Shown here: positions 1 to 12,194 of the stretch, in pieces
Layout: the number at the start of each line of letters is the position of its first letter
Position numbering within the stretch: position 1 is the first letter of the stretch
NCBI RefSeq assembly: GCF_000333455.1
Contig: NZ_BADD01000036.1
Location: 1-35,076, forward strand
Direction: 5' to 3'
DNA: 35,076 bases
Source: Rhodopseudomonas sp. B29
Lineage (GTDB): Bacteria; Pseudomonadota; Alphaproteobacteria; Rhizobiales; Xanthobacteraceae
Position numbers and translations under genes: made by a program
The notes under the pieces: model-generated
The model's input: the letters and a program-made list of their open reading frames with translations, nothing else
What the model was told of the DNA's origin: nothing
Databases searched by the model: none

Positions 1-72
1 TGCGTCGAGGAAGCCGGCATCGAGCCACCGCCGCAGACCATCGAGATGCCGGTTGCGAGCGCTGCTGTGTAG
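1..72 (+). CDS. C-terminal end of an unidentified protein (partial)
   Basis: Frame 1 is open from the window edge to a TAG at 70-72, giving 23 residues ending TIEMPVASAAV. Too little is present to identify a family. The frame could be chance, but 24 codons with no other gene on this stretch fits the tail of a gene entering from the left. It would be convergent with the minus-strand GNAT gene at 277, with a palindromic repeat between them. Confidence 0.4.
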   Translation, partial: CVEEAGIEPPPQTIEMPVASAAV

Positions 73-120
73 GAGCGGAACACGCGGATTTCTTACAACG
101 AAGGTCCGCCCCCTCCTCTC

Positions 121-264
121 GTCATTCCGGGGCGCGCGCAGCGCGAGCCCGGAATTCATAACCCCTGTGTTCGTGGCAACGAATGGGAATTATTCCGTAC
201 ATAAACACCAGGTTGCGGCGTATGGATTCCGGGCTCGCTCGCTGCACGAGCGCCCCGGAATGAC
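121..264. repeat. Palindromic intergenic repeat, family 2, copy 1
   Basis: The element begins GTCATTCCGGGG and ends CCCCGGAATGAC, a perfect terminal inverted repeat. Internal arms CCCGGAATTC and GGATTCCGGG repeat the symmetry. The same design recurs at 24034-24159 and 28221-28368. It starts 49 bp after the partial gene and ends 12 bp before the stop of the minus-strand GNAT gene, so it sits between convergent gene ends and could act as a two-way terminator. It has no coding content and no transposase. Confidence 0.8.
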
Positions 265-276
265 GGGGCGATGTTG

Positions 277-1032
277 TTACTTCGTCTCCGCCCGCCGATA
301 GGAATAGCGGTAGAGTTCCCGGTCGAAGCCGAGACTCGCATACAGCGCGCGGCCGGCGGTGTTGTCGGCAACGACCTGCAAACACACGGCTTGGGCGCCT
401 TTGCTCAGCCCCCAGCCGAACAGCGCCTGCATCAAGCGGCGGCCGAGGCCCTGGCCGCGTAGCGCCGCGTCGACTACGACCGACTCGACTACCAGGAGAT
501 CGCCGGACACCACGCCGTAGGCGGTGGCGACGATGACGCCGTCGCGGCGCAGCGCGACGAAGCCGGTCGGCAGCGCGATGGCATCGACGACGCGGGCGTA
601 GATCGCGGCATGCGACGGCGACTGCGCCTGCAGGCGGGCAATCGCTGACAGCCACTCTGCGTCGGCCTCGGGAGCGATCGTCGCATTGGAGTCGGTGGCG
701 AAGGACTCATTCCCGAGCTCCCGCAACAACGTGCAGGTCTCTCCCTCGACGTTGAACCCGTGCTGATCGAGTTCGCGATTGAGCTGATCGACGCCGGTGA
801 GCAGCGTCGGCACCCGCACGATGAGCGGATAGCCGAGATCGCCATAGAGCTTGCTGAAGTAATCAAGATCGGCAGCGATCGTGCCCGCGCGGTCATGCAG
901 CGGATTGACCGAATTACTCCGCCGCGACAGGCCGTCGCCGAAGCGCAGCAGCCAGTCGCCGTGCTGCGCGCTGCGCAGCGCCGGCCAGGCATTGAGGCAG
1001 GCCTGTTCGACCCGCCACGCCAGAGCTGTCAC
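277..1032 (-). CDS. GNAT-family N-acetyltransferase
   Basis: A 251-residue protein with a C-terminal GNAT fold. The acetyl-CoA pyrophosphate-binding signature RGQGLGRR lies near residues 191-198, followed by the typical LQVVADNTAGRALYASLGF strand-helix-strand ending. The N-terminal half, rich in Trp, Arg and Leu, looks like the substrate-side domain of two-domain GNATs. The acceptor substrate cannot be deduced. The start is a GTG one base after the alaS stop (TGA-g-GTG), so the gene is almost certainly cotranscribed and translationally coupled with alaS. The coupling might suggest a link to tRNA or amino-acid metabolism, but that is inference only. The next element downstream is a palindromic repeat that may end the transcript. 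Confidence 0.88.
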   Translation of the reverse strand: MTALAWRVEQACLNAWPALRSAQHGDWLLRFGDGLSRRSNSVNPLHDRAGTIAADLDYFSKLYGDLGYPLIVRVPTLLTGVDQLNRELDQHGFNVEGETCTLLRELGNESFATDSNATIAPEADAEWLSAIARLQAQSPSHAAIYARVVDAIALPTGFVALRRDGVIVATAYGVVSGDLLVVESVVVDAALRGQGLGRRLMQALFGWGLSKGAQAVCLQVVADNTAGRALYASLGFDRELYRYSYRRAETK

Positions 1033-1033
1033 C

Positions 1034-3703
<2,670 letters not shown>

Positions 3704-3875
3704 GTTCGTCCAATCGCCCGGTATGCCCGCGAAATGCCCCGCCGGTCCCCATCACTGCCGGAGCCCAGCCTTTTAGACGCGAGGGTCGGCTCTGTCCAGA
3801 AAATGGGCGTCGATTCAGTTGTTTGCCAGTCTCCCGGGCGGCACCGAAGACCCGTTGATAGCTCCGCTCCCCGCG

Positions 3876-3905
3876 TTGACAGCCTTGTTCGAGCCGTGTT
3901 TGTGT
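3876..3905 (+). promoter_or_regulatory. Probable sigma-70-type promoter for gcvTHP
   Basis: A perfect TTGACA at 3876-3881 is followed 17-18 bases later by a weak -10 region (TTTGTG/TTGTGT, 3899-3905). This would place the transcript start near 3912, about 10 nt before the first riboswitch stem. The -35 is clear and the -10 is poor, as is common in GC-rich alphaproteobacteria. Confidence 0.5.
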
Positions 3906-3921
3906 CTTAGCTGTTAGGACT

Positions 3922-4106
3922 AAGTCGCGTCGGGAGAGACCGGCCCCAATTCCTCAATGGAGGTGGGCCGGCGCCGAAGGAGCAACCGCCCCGGAAACTC
4001 TCAGGCAAACGGACCGCGCGACTTGATGACATCTGGAAAGAGAGCGGCCGGTGACCCCGGCGCGGCTCCGCCGACGGGATAATACTCTCAGGCACAGCGA
4101 CAGATG
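3922..4106 (+). promoter_or_regulatory. Tandem glycine riboswitch upstream of gcvT
   Basis: Two glycine aptamers lie in series. Aptamer 1: closing stem AAGTCGCG (3922-3929) with CGCGACTT (4017-4024), and the conserved GGGAGAGACC, CGCCGAAGGAGCAACCG and AAACTCTCAGGCAAACGGAC segments. Aptamer 2: closing stem CATCTG (4030-4035) with CAGATG (4101-4106), and the matching GAAAGAGAG and ACTCTCAGGCA segments. A five-nucleotide linker joins them, as in cooperative tandem glycine riboswitches. The expression platform must lie in 4107-4158; no strong T-tract terminator is visible there, which suggests control of translation start. The known role is to turn on glycine cleavage when glycine is abundant. 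Confidence 0.96.
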
Positions 4107-4158
4107 GGGCTCGAAGTGGTGACGAGAAATCGGTCTCGGGAACCGTGGGAGCCTTGGA

Positions 4159-5304
4159 ATGCTGGCCCGTGACGAATCGGCCCTGAAACGTACGCCTCTT
4201 TACGACCTGCATCTGGCGCTTGGCGCCAAGATGGTGCCGTTCGCCCGCTATGACATGCCGGTGCAATACCCGCCGGGCGTGCTGAAAGAGCATCTCCACA
4301 CGCGGCAGAGCGCCGGCCTGTTCGACGTGTCGCATATGGGGCAGATCGAGCTCAAGGCGAAATCCGGCAAGCTCACTGACGCCGCCCACGCGCTGGAAAA
4401 GCTAGTGCCGCAGGACATCGCAGCACTGGCGGTCGGCCGCCAGCGCTACGCGCAATTCACCAACGAGACCGGTGGCATCCTCGACGACCTGATGGTCACC
4501 AACCTCGGCGACCGGCTGTTTCTGGTGGTCAACGCCGCCTGCAAGGTCGAGGACGAGGCGCATCTGCGCGCCCATCTGTCGGACGTCTGTGACATCACCG
4601 TGCTGGCCGACCGCGCACTCCTGGCTTTGCAGGGACCGAAGGCCGAAGCCGCGCTGGCCAAGTTTTGTGCAGACGTCGGCAAGCTGCGCTTCATGGACGT
4701 CGCCGAGCTCGAGCTGATGGGCCTGCGCTGCATCGTCTCGCGCTCGGGCTACACCGGCGAAGACGGCTTCGAGATCTCGGTGCCGGCCGACGGGGCCGAG
4801 GCGTTCGCCAAGGCGCTGCTGGAAAATCCCGAGGTGCAGCCGATCGGCCTCGGCGCCCGCGACAGCCTGCGGCTCGAGGCTGGGCTCTGCCTCTATGGCC
4901 ACGACATCGATACCACGACGACGCCGGTCGAGGGCAACCTGACCTGGTCGATCCAGAAGAGCCGCCGAACCGGCGGCGCGCGCCCCGGCGGCTTCGCCGG
5001 CGCAGATACGATCCTGGCCCAGCTCGCCAGCGGCCCGCAGCGACTGCGCGTCGGGCTGCGCCCCGAAGGCCGCGCCCCGGTCCGCGAGAACGCGCTGCTG
5101 TTCGCGTCCACCGATTCGGCCGAGCCGATTGGCAAGGTGACGTCCGGCGGCTTCGGCCCGAGCCTGAATGCGCCGGTCGCCATGGGCTATTTGCCGGCGG
5201 CGCAGGCCGCGGCCGGCACCATCGTCTTCGCCGAGGTTCGCGGCCAGCGCCTGCCGCTGCGCGTCGCGGCGATGCCCTTCGTTCCCAACGGTTACAAACG
5301 CTGA
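4159..5304 (+). CDS. gcvT: Glycine cleavage system T protein (aminomethyltransferase)
   Basis: A 381-residue tetrahydrofolate-dependent aminomethyltransferase. It takes the aminomethyl group from lipoylated H protein and passes the one-carbon unit to tetrahydrofolate, releasing ammonia. Family features are LYDLHLALGAKMVPFARYDM at the N-terminus, GLFDVSHMGQIEL, SRSGYTGEDGFEIS and the GLGARDSLRLEAGLCLYGHD folate-site segment, with a C-terminal barrel domain ending in a basic tail. The ATG is preceded by GGGAG at about 8 nt. The gene follows the tandem glycine riboswitch directly and is first in gcvT-gcvH-gcvP; gcvH starts 9 nt after its stop. Confidence 0.97.
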   Translation: MLARDESALKRTPLYDLHLALGAKMVPFARYDMPVQYPPGVLKEHLHTRQSAGLFDVSHMGQIELKAKSGKLTDAAHALEKLVPQDIAALAVGRQRYAQFTNETGGILDDLMVTNLGDRLFLVVNAACKVEDEAHLRAHLSDVCDITVLADRALLALQGPKAEAALAKFCADVGKLRFMDVAELELMGLRCIVSRSGYTGEDGFEISVPADGAEAFAKALLENPEVQPIGLGARDSLRLEAGLCLYGHDIDTTTTPVEGNLTWSIQKSRRTGGARPGGFAGADTILAQLASGPQRLRVGLRPEGRAPVRENALLFASTDSAEPIGKVTSGGFGPSLNAPVAMGYLPAAQAAAGTIVFAEVRGQRLPLRVAAMPFVPNGYKR

Positions 5305-5313
5305 GGACCCAGC

Positions 5314-5679
5314 ATGACCACGCTCTACACCTCCGATCACGAATGGCTGAAGATCGAAGGCGACATCGCCACCGTCGGCATCACCAACTACGCGCAGGAG
5401 CAGCTCGGCGACGTCGTGTTCGTCGAACTGCCGAAGGTCGGTCGTAGCGTCAAGAAGGCCGAGGCGGCTGCCGTGGTCGAGTCGGTGAAGGCCGCTTCCG
5501 ACGTCTATGCGCCGATCACCGGCGAGGTGCTGGAAGTCAACGACAAGCTCGGCGACGAGCCTGCCCTGGTGAATTCCGACGCCGGCGGCGCGGCATGGTT
5601 CTTCAAGATGAAGATCGCCGACAAAAGCGAACTCGACGGACTGATGGACGAAGCCGCCTACAAGGCGCACACGGCTTAA
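5314..5679 (+). CDS. gcvH: Glycine cleavage system H protein (lipoyl carrier)
   Basis: A 121-residue lipoyl-carrier protein that shuttles the aminomethyl group between P, T and L proteins. The lipoylation site is Lys59 in [18 protein letters not shown], on the usual beta-hairpin. The N-terminal [13 protein letters not shown] and the [16 protein letters not shown] end are standard for the family, and the length is near the usual 125-130 residues. The GAGG upstream of the ATG lies in the gcvT/gcvH junction. A short palindromic repeat separates this gene from gcvP. Confidence 0.98.
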   Translation: MTTLYTSDHEWLKIEGDIATVGITNYAQEQLGDVVFVELPKVGRSVKKAEAAAVVESVKAASDVYAPITGEVLEVNDKLGDEPALVNSDAGGAAWFFKMKIADKSELDGLMDEAAYKAHTA

Positions 5680-5689
5680 GTAGTTAGCC

Positions 5690-5776
5690 GTCATGCCCGG
5701 CCTTGTGCCGGGCATCCACGTTTGCAGCGGACGAAACGACGAAGACGTGGATGTCCGGGACGAGCCCGGCCACGAC
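5690..5776. repeat. Palindromic intergenic repeat, family 1, copy A (between gcvH and gcvP)
   Basis: A GTCATGCCCGGC...GCCGGGCATCCACG unit is answered by CGTGGATGTCCGGGACGAGCCCGG. It matches the ends of the copy at 20113-20240 but lacks the central GCCGCGCCGAAGG hairpin. It starts 10 bp after gcvH and ends about 30 bp before the gcvP start. The hairpin would form in the polycistronic mRNA and could stabilise or attenuate it. Confidence 0.7.
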
Positions 5777-5808
5777 GACCCGAGACGAAAACCGACGAGG
5801 ACCACAGC

Positions 5809-8712
5809 ATGCCGCATCGCCGACAGATCGACGCCGCCCCGGACTTCGTGCGACGCCATATCGGGCCGTCGCCGCAGGACACCGCCGAGATGCTGCGCGT
5901 CGTCGGGGCCGGCAGTCTCGAACAGCTGATGGCCGAGACGCTGCCTTACGCGATCCGGCATCGCGAGCCGCTGCAACTCGGCAAACCGCTGACGGAGAGC
6001 GAAGCGCTCGCCCACATGGCCGAACTCGCCTCGCACAACAGCGTGTTCACCTCGCTGATCGGCCAAGGCTATTCCGGCACGATCCTGCCGCCGGTGATCC
6101 AGCGCAACATCCTGGAAAATCCCGCCTGGTACACGGCCTACACGCCTTATCAGCCCGAGATCAGCCAGGGCCGGCTGGAAGCGCTGTTCAACTTCCAGAC
6201 CATGATCTGCGATCTCACCGGGCTCGATGTCGCCAACGCGTCTTTGCTCGACGAAGGCACTGCGGCGGCCGAAGCGATGGCGCTGGCGGAGCGCGCGGCG
6301 CCGAAGGCCGCCAAGGCGTTCTTCGTCGATCGCGACACCCATCCGCAGACCATCGCGGTGCTCCGCACCCGCGCCGAGCCGCTCGGCTGGCAGATCATCG
6401 TCGGCGATCCGGACACCGAACTCGCCGGCGCCGACGTGTTCGGCGCACTGCTGCAATATCCCGGCTCGTCGGGCCGCCTCGCCGATCCGCGCGGCGCGAT
6501 TGCTGCCGTGCACGACAAGGGCGGGCTGGCGGTGATGGCCGCCGACCTGCTGGCGCTGACGCTGATCACGCCGCCCGGCGAACTCGGCGCCGATATCGCC
6601 ATCGGCTCGGCACAGCGCTTCGGCGTGCCGATGGGCTATGGCGGCCCGCACGCCGCCTTCATGTCGGTGCGCGACAGCCTCAAGCGCTCGCTGCCGGGCC
6701 GCATCGTCGGCCTGTCGATCGACAGCCACGGCCAGCCGGCCTATCGCCTCGCGCTGCAGACCCGCGAGCAGCATATTCGCCGCGAAAAGGCGACCTCGAA
6801 CATCTGCACCGCACAGGTGCTGCTGGCGGTGATCGCCGCGATGTATGCGGTGTATCACGGCCCCGACGGGCTCAAGGCGATGGCTCGCCGCGTGCACCGG
6901 CGCACCACGGTGCTGGCCGCCGGGCTGAAGAAGCTTGGATTTGCGCCGGCGCACGAGACCTATTTCGATACGCTGACCGTCACGGTCGGTGATCAGCGCG
7001 ATGCGATCATCGCGCGCGCCGAGGCCGAAAAGATCAATCTGCGGATCGGAGCCGGTTCGCTCGGCATTTCGCTCGACGAGACCACGACCCCTGCCACCGT
7101 CGAGGGGCTGTGGCGCGCGTTCGGCGGCACGTTGAACTACGCCGACGTTGAACACGAAGTGACCGATGCGCTCGTCACCATCCCGGAGGCGCTGCATCGG
7201 AGCAGCGATTATCTGACGCAGCCGGCGTTCCACGACTATCGCTCGGAGACCGAGCTGCTGCGCTACATGCGCAAGCTGAGCGACCGCGATCTCGCGCTCG
7301 ACCGCGCCATGATCCCGCTCGGCTCCTGCACCATGAAGCTCAACGCCACCGCCGAGATGATGCCGCTGACCTGGCCGGAGTTCGGCAGCCTGCATCCGTT
7401 CGTGCCGAAGGCGCAGGCCGCGGGCTACTACGCGATGTTCGCCAAGCTCGAGGCCTGGCTGGCCGAGATCACCGGCTACGACGCGGTGTCGCTGCAGCCG
7501 AATTCCGGCGCGCAGGGCGAATATGCCGGCCTGCTGGCGATCCGCGGCTATCACCGCGCCCGCGGCGAGCCGCACCGCAAGGTATGTCTGATCCCTTCCT
7601 CCGCGCACGGCACCAATCCGGCCTCGGCCGCGATGGCCGGCATGGACGTGGTCGTCACCGCCTGTAACGCACATGGCGACGTCGACGTCGACGATCTGCG
7701 CGCCAAGGCGGAGCAGCACTCGGCCAATCTGGCCGCGGTGATGATTACCTATCCGTCGACCCACGGCGTGTTCGAAGAGCACATCCGCGAGATCTGCGAC
7801 ATCGTCCACGCCCATGGCGGCCAAGTCTATCTCGACGGCGCCAATCTCAACGCACAGGTCGGCCTCGCCCGCCCCGGCGATTACGGCGCCGACGTCAGCC
7901 ACCTCAATCTGCACAAGACGTTCTGCATTCCGCACGGCGGCGGCGGCCCCGGCATGGGGCCGATCGGCGTCAAGGCACACCTGGCGCCGTTCCTGCCCGG
8001 CCATCCGGCCGAGGGCGAGGCGCTCAACGGAACGTTGCACGGCGGCGGAACGGTCGCTGCCGCGCCTTACGGCTCGGCATCGATCCTGACGATCTCGTAC
8101 ATCTACATTCTGCTGATGGGTGCCAGCGGGCTGAAGCGCGCCACCGAGATGGCGATCCTGAACGCCAACTACATCGCCGCCAGGCTGCAGCCGCATTTCC
8201 CGGTGCTGTATCGCAACCAGCGCAGCCGCGTGGCGCACGAATGCATCGTCGATCCGCGGCCGCTGAAGACCACCACCGGCGTCACTGTCGACGATATCGC
8301 CAAACGGCTGATCGATTACGGCTTCCACGCACCGACCATGAGCTTCCCGGTGCCGGGAACGCTGATGATCGAGCCGACCGAGTCGGAATCCAAAGCCGAG
8401 ATCGACCGGTTCTGCGAGGCCATGATCGCAATCCGCCGCGAGATTGCTCAGGTCGAAGAAGGCCGATTCAAGATCGAGGCCTCGCCGCTGCGCTTCGCGC
8501 CGCACACCGTGCACGACGTCACCAGCGCGGAATGGACGCGGCCTTATCCGCGCACCGAAGGCTGCTTCCCGGCGCCGAACTCGCGCACCGACAAATACTG
8601 GTGCCCGGTCGGCCGCGTCGACAACGTCTATGGCGACCGCAATCTGGTGTGCTCCTGCCCGCCAGTCGAAGACTACGCTCTGGCCGCGGACTACGCGAGC
8701 GCGGCGGAGTAG
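5809..8712 (+). CDS. gcvP: Glycine dehydrogenase (decarboxylating), P protein
   Basis: A 967-residue single-chain PLP enzyme that decarboxylates glycine and loads the aminomethyl group on GcvH. Length and two-fold domain structure match fused P proteins such as the 957-residue E. coli enzyme. The PLP lysine is Lys703 in [20 protein letters not shown]; the glycine-rich loop just after it and the [15 protein letters not shown] segment are intact. The chosen ATG begins [19 protein letters not shown], typical for the family, with GAGG 8 nt upstream. The reading frame stays open back to 5722 through the palindromic repeat, but that extension is Arg/Pro-rich and not family-like. It is the last gene of gcvTHP. 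The L protein (lipoamide dehydrogenase) is not in the window, as is usual. Confidence 0.98.
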   Translation: MPHRRQIDAAPDFVRRHIGPSPQDTAEMLRVVGAGSLEQLMAETLPYAIRHREPLQLGKPLTESEALAHMAELASHNSVFTSLIGQGYSGTILPPVIQRNILENPAWYTAYTPYQPEISQGRLEALFNFQTMICDLTGLDVANASLLDEGTAAAEAMALAERAAPKAAKAFFVDRDTHPQTIAVLRTRAEPLGWQIIVGDPDTELAGADVFGALLQYPGSSGRLADPRGAIAAVHDKGGLAVMAADLLALTLITPPGELGADIAIGSAQRFGVPMGYGGPHAAFMSVRDSLKRSLPGRIVGLSIDSHGQPAYRLALQTREQHIRREKATSNICTAQVLLAVIAAMYAVYHGPDGLKAMARRVHRRTTVLAAGLKKLGFAPAHETYFDTLTVTVGDQRDAIIARAEAEKINLRIGAGSLGISLDETTTPATVEGLWRAFGGTLNYADVEHEVTDALVTIPEALHRSSDYLTQPAFHDYRSETELLRYMRKLSDRDLALDRAMIPLGSCTMKLNATAEMMPLTWPEFGSLHPFVPKAQAAGYYAMFAKLEAWLAEITGYDAVSLQPNSGAQGEYAGLLAIRGYHRARGEPHRKVCLIPSSAHGTNPASAAMAGMDVVVTACNAHGDVDVDDLRAKAEQHSANLAAVMITYPSTHGVFEEHIREICDIVHAHGGQVYLDGANLNAQVGLARPGDYGADVSHLNLHKTFCIPHGGGGPGMGPIGVKAHLAPFLPGHPAEGEALNGTLHGGGTVAAAPYGSASILTISYIYILLMGASGLKRATEMAILNANYIAARLQPHFPVLYRNQRSRVAHECIVDPRPLKTTTGVTVDDIAKRLIDYGFHAPTMSFPVPGTLMIEPTESESKAEIDRFCEAMIAIRREIAQVEEGRFKIEASPLRFAPHTVHDVTSAEWTRPYPRTEGCFPAPNSRTDKYWCPVGRVDNVYGDRNLVCSCPPVEDYALAADYASAAE

Positions 8713-8757
8713 GTGCTATCCCTCCATTGAGAGGCTGCGCCCAGCTAGTATCACAGC

Positions 8758-8896
8758 GTCGTCGCCGGGCTTGACCCGGCGATCAATCTTCTTATTAAAA
8801 AAATTGCCTCAGCGCGCTACGCGCGCGATGGATGCGCGGGCCTACGCCGCGCCGAAGGGGCTCCGGCCCCGCAGGCGGGTCAAGCCCGCGCATGAC
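8758..8896. repeat. Palindromic intergenic repeat, family 1, copy B
   Basis: It begins GTCGTCGCCGGGCTTGACCCGGCGATC and ends GGGTCAAGCCCGCGCATGAC. It contains the shared core GCCGCGCCGAAGGGGC followed by CGGCCCCGCAGGCGGG. An internal AT-rich segment (TTCTTATTAAAAAAATTG) is particular to this copy. It lies 45 bp past gcvP, between the convergent gcvP and recA genes. Confidence 0.75.
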
Positions 8897-8973
8897 GTGA
8901 GTGTGTAGACAGACACCTTGGCAAGTACTGACTGCCGTAGGCCATCGTTCAGACGTACATCCCAAAACGAATG

Positions 8974-9028
8974 CGGCGAGCGCCGCGGGGTCCCCGGCAA
9001 CAGGGGATTGCAGCACTCGCCGTCTTTT
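8974..9028. terminator. Stem-loop between convergent gcvP and recA, possible two-way terminator
   Basis: CGGCGAG (8974-8980) pairs with CTCGCCG (9016-9022), with a second internal hairpin TCCCC (8991-8995) with GGGGA (9003-9007). On the plus strand the stem is followed by TCTTTT; on the minus strand by CATTCGTTTT. It would serve gcvP on one strand and recA on the other. The internal hairpin makes it longer than a minimal terminator, so the 3' end of a small RNA is an alternative. Confidence 0.45.
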
Positions 9029-9096
9029 AGCTCGTTATGCAGACTTGGGCCGGACAGCGCCGGTCCTGGCAGCCGATGTCACTCGGCTGTGGGCGC

Positions 9097-10188
<1,092 letters not shown>

Positions 10189-10278
10189 CAACGTGCTCCT
10201 TATGAACGGGATTCGTCTTGCGGACAAACGGCGCCGGCCGGTGGCCGAGTGACAATCTACGTACCCTATTTGTTCTCA

Positions 10279-10293
10279 GTTCGCAATATGTTC
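10279..10293 (-). promoter_or_regulatory. LexA (SOS) box of recA, alphaproteobacterial type
   Basis: On the plus strand GTTC-GCAATAT-GTTC (10279-10293), which reads GAAC-N7-GAAC on the recA strand. This is exactly the alphaproteobacterial LexA direct-repeat consensus. A further GTTC at 10272-10275 and one at 10305-10308 flank it. It lies 91 bp upstream of the recA ATG, consistent with SOS control of recA. Confidence 0.88.
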
Positions 10294-10440
10294 TTTTTTG
10301 TTTTGTTCTGGATCAAAAGATCAAATGCCTTGTGCCAGGATGTGTGAAGTTGCCTGCAGTGACGCACCGTTTCAATGGCAAGTCATCGATGCTGAGAACG
10401 CCTGTTGCGCTCCCGCCCATCACCCGAGGAGCCTTTGTCC

Positions 10441-10632
10441 ATGCGTCGTCGATTTAAAAAAGTGACATCCCTCAAGCAACGACTCTCGGCGATGATCGTC
10501 TCTTGGTGGGAAAGTATCGCGCCTACCTCGCAGGCCGAGCGCGACGGGCTGCTCGGAAAGATCCGTTCCGCCGAAGAAGCGATGCGAATTCAGCGTTGGC
10601 TGGATTCCAAAGAGCTGAAGGCGCCGCAATGA
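10441..10632 (+). CDS. Small conserved basic protein of unknown function (63 aa)
   Basis: The protein starts MRRRFKKVTSLKQRLSAM and ends in an amphipathic helix (AERDGLLGKIRSAEEAMRIQRWLDS). It is basic at the N-terminus, has two Trp, no membrane segment and no cysteine. It resembles short uncharacterised proteins I associate with Bradyrhizobium and relatives (an R-R-F-x-x-x-x-S-L-x-x-R-L start), but I know no function. The ATG at 10441 has GAGGAG about 9 nt upstream, better than the in-frame start at 10405. It is divergent from recA and shares the intergenic region containing the SOS box, so SOS influence is possible but not shown. Confidence 0.7.
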   Translation: MRRRFKKVTSLKQRLSAMIVSWWESIAPTSQAERDGLLGKIRSAEEAMRIQRWLDSKELKAPQ

Positions 10633-10692
10633 CACGGTCGGCCGCGCCGTACGTTCATTCTTTTTCAACCGGCCTCACGCATCAGTAGAAAG

Positions 10693-10950
10693 ATGGATAA
10701 GCTTCTCGCAGCACCGAAAATGCCCGACAAGGTCCGGGTGATGTGCGTCAAATGCCAGACGCCGTTCCGCGAGAAGATCAAGAACATCCGCGAAGGCGTG
10801 CAGGTTCAGTGCCCGAACTGCAATCGCCTGATCACGTTCTCGACCGATTCTGCCGATCCCGGGGTGCAGCGGGCGATGACGGACGCGCGCCGGATCAAGA
10901 ACGGCATGATGCTGTCGATCAACCGGCCCGATCAAAGCTTCGTCGGCTGA
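10693..10950 (+). CDS. Small zinc-ribbon protein (85 aa)
   Basis: Two CxxC knuckles, C18-V-K-C21 and C40-P-N-C43, are separated by 18 residues, the pattern of a single zinc ribbon. A basic segment (REKIKNIREG) lies between them, and the C-terminal helix reads QRAMTDARRIKNGMMLSI. The layout resembles MJ0042/zinc-ribbon-type domains, which bind nucleic acid or partner proteins, but no catalytic domain follows. It is 60 nt downstream of the 63-aa gene on the same strand. A family 3 repeat starts 24 bp after its stop. Confidence 0.8.
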   Translation: MDKLLAAPKMPDKVRVMCVKCQTPFREKIKNIREGVQVQCPNCNRLITFSTDSADPGVQRAMTDARRIKNGMMLSINRPDQSFVG

Positions 10951-10973
10951 TCACGGGACGTCGCCCCGGCTCC

Positions 10974-11079
10974 CTAGAGCGTTTTCGAGCGAAGTGGATG
11001 CCGGTTCGCGTGAAGAAAACGCGTCAAACAAGAATCTAGAGCTCCGGTTCTGATTCGATCAGAACTGGAAAAGCTCTAG
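10974..11079. repeat. Family 3 repeat, copy 1 (two stem-loops between convergent genes)
   Basis: The ends CTAGAGC and GCTCTAG are inverted. Stem-loop 1: GCGTTTTC with GAAAACGC around GGATGCCGGTTCGCGTGAA. Stem-loop 2: CCGGTTCTGAT with ATCAGAACTGG. About 90% of positions match the copy at 15004-15106. The motif GCGTTTT...GGTTCGCGTGAAGAAAACGCGTCAA is very widespread in Hyphomicrobiales genomes (established knowledge). Its right end overlaps the TAG stop (11076-11078) of the minus-strand gene. Confidence 0.9.
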
Positions 11080-11264
11080 CGCAGGTTGGTGACCGCCCAC
11101 ATCACGACAAGCATCGCCGGGACGCAGATCGCCGCCCAGATCGCCCATTTCACCAGGCCGCTGCCGACGCCCTGCTTGAAGGCGGCAATCAGCCGATAGG
11201 TCGCGATGACCCAAGGCAGCACCAGACCGACCGCGACGGCATCGATGATGGACCAAGTGCTCAT
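11076..11264 (-). CDS. Small two-helix membrane protein (62 aa)
   Basis: Two hydrophobic segments, about residues 6-28 (IDAVAVGLVLPWVIATYRLIAAF) and 40-58 (KWAIWAAICVPAMLVVMWAV), are joined by a short basic/glycine turn. No family is recognised. The start MSTWSIID was chosen at 11264: CAGGAAACCC lies just upstream, and the longer frame to 11322 adds nothing protein-like. The stop codon TAG is provided by the end of the family 3 repeat. The gene is divergent from the receiver gene at 11405. Confidence 0.65.
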   Translation of the reverse strand: MSTWSIIDAVAVGLVLPWVIATYRLIAAFKQGVGSGLVKWAIWAAICVPAMLVVMWAVTNLR

Positions 11265-11404
11265 ATGGGTTTCCTGCTGGTCTGGCGCGGAAACTCATAA
11301 CCGCGGCGCGCCAGCCCGCCATTGATCAATCGGATGATACGACGGAACTTTTCGAGTGCGAAGCAGTTCAGCGCTGGGGACTGGAACTGGCAGCGGGGGA
11401 CATT

Positions 11405-11803
11405 TTGGACGACCTTATCGTCATTCTGGTCGTGGAAGACGACCAGCTTATCCAAAGCATCGTCCAGGAAGCGCTCGGCGAAGGCGGGTTTGAGGTGATC
11501 ACGGCATCTTCCGGTGAAGAAGCGCTGAAGTTGCTCGACGGTCGCCAGGGTTTTCGCGCGCTGGTGACCGACGTCAATCTGGGCCGCGACCGGCTCGACG
11601 GGTGGGAAGTGGCGCGCCATGCGCGCGAACTCGATCCCGCTTTTCCGGTGGTCTACATGACGGGCGACAGCGCTGCGGAGTGGAGCGTCAAGGGCGTCCC
11701 CAACAGCATCCTGCTGACCAAGCCATTCGCCCCCGCCCAGATCCTCGCCGCGGTGACTCAGCTGCTCAACAATCCCGCGAGCGGTCCGAACGCAGCGTCC
11801 TGA
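11405..11803 (+). CDS. Stand-alone response-regulator receiver domain protein
   Basis: A 132-residue CheY-like protein consisting of a receiver domain and a short tail. The acidic pocket is Glu11-Asp12-Asp13, the phospho-acceptor is Asp56 in LVTDVNLG, the switch Thr is Thr86 in YMTGDS, and the conserved Lys is Lys106 in LLTKPF. No output domain is present, so it should work by protein contact, as a phosphorelay intermediate or as an adaptor. The start is a TTG with GGGGGA about 5 nt upstream; no better ATG exists in frame. No histidine kinase lies nearby, so its partner is unknown. The sequence is closest in style to the receiver modules of hybrid kinases. Confidence 0.9.
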   Translation: MDDLIVILVVEDDQLIQSIVQEALGEGGFEVITASSGEEALKLLDGRQGFRALVTDVNLGRDRLDGWEVARHARELDPAFPVVYMTGDSAAEWSVKGVPNSILLTKPFAPAQILAAVTQLLNNPASGPNAAS

Positions 11804-11827
11804 GCACGGTCGCCCCACTCAGCTCTC

Positions 11828-11850
11828 TTTGTAAGCAATATCCTTACAAA
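11828..11850. promoter_or_regulatory. Perfect inverted repeat TTTGTAAG-N7-CTTACAAA
   Basis: An 8-bp perfect palindromic half-site pair at 11828-11835 and 11843-11850 with a 7-bp AT-rich centre. The size and spacing suit a dimeric regulator operator, though a weak hairpin is also possible. It lies 25 bp after the receiver gene and 140 bp before the 46-aa gene. Confidence 0.35.
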
Positions 11851-11990
11851 TCAGGATTCTTCCTTACGCCGTTCAGTGGCTCCCCCGCATCGACAGATGC
11901 GCCTGGCGATAATAATTTTTACTCCCATCGATAAAGCCCAGGCTGAAGCCCTGTGAGGACGGCTTCGCGAGAAAACGACGGGAGCGAGTC

Positions 11991-12131
11991 TTGGACAAAT
12001 TCCTCCGCGACGAAAACCTTAAACTGTATCGCAAGCTGCTCGCCGAGACCCGCGACGAAGAGCGACGCCGCGTGCTTCAGCAGCTGATCTCGAGCCTGAT
12101 CAGGGATTCCGAGGCCTACCGCGATACCTGA
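11991..12131 (+). CDS. Very small charged protein of unknown function (46 aa)
   Basis: Starting at a TTG with GGGAG 7 nt upstream, the frame encodes MDKFLRDENLKLYRKLLAET, then a helical stretch of Glu/Arg (DEERRRVLQQLISSLIRDSE) to a TGA at 12129. About half the residues are charged and one amphipathic helix is predicted by eye. Similar tiny proteins with an F-L-R-D-x-N-x-x-x-Y-R start are, to my recollection, common in Bradyrhizobium and relatives, usually unannotated or hypothetical. No function is known to me. The opposite-strand frame over this region is low-complexity and unconvincing. Confidence 0.6.
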   Translation: MDKFLRDENLKLYRKLLAETRDEERRRVLQQLISSLIRDSEAYRDT

Positions 12132-12194
12132 TGCCGCTCTCACCGTGCGGCAGCGGCCCGATGGCGTGGCCATGTTGCGCCGCCGCCGGTATTT

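Noticed and set aside
5722-5808. An N-terminal extension of gcvP
   Set aside because: It passes through the palindromic repeat and gives Arg/Pro-rich non-family sequence; the ATG at 5809 has a ribosome-binding site and matches the family start.
4402-8514. A 1370-residue open frame on the minus strand, antisense to gcvT-gcvH-gcvP
   Set aside because: It is an artefact of high GC and codon bias: the composition is Arg/His/Gly-rich and it runs opposite three certain genes.
11819-11990. A possible tRNA or other stable RNA
   Set aside because: No cloverleaf or T-loop consensus (GGTTCGANTCC) could be drawn; only the short palindrome is notable.
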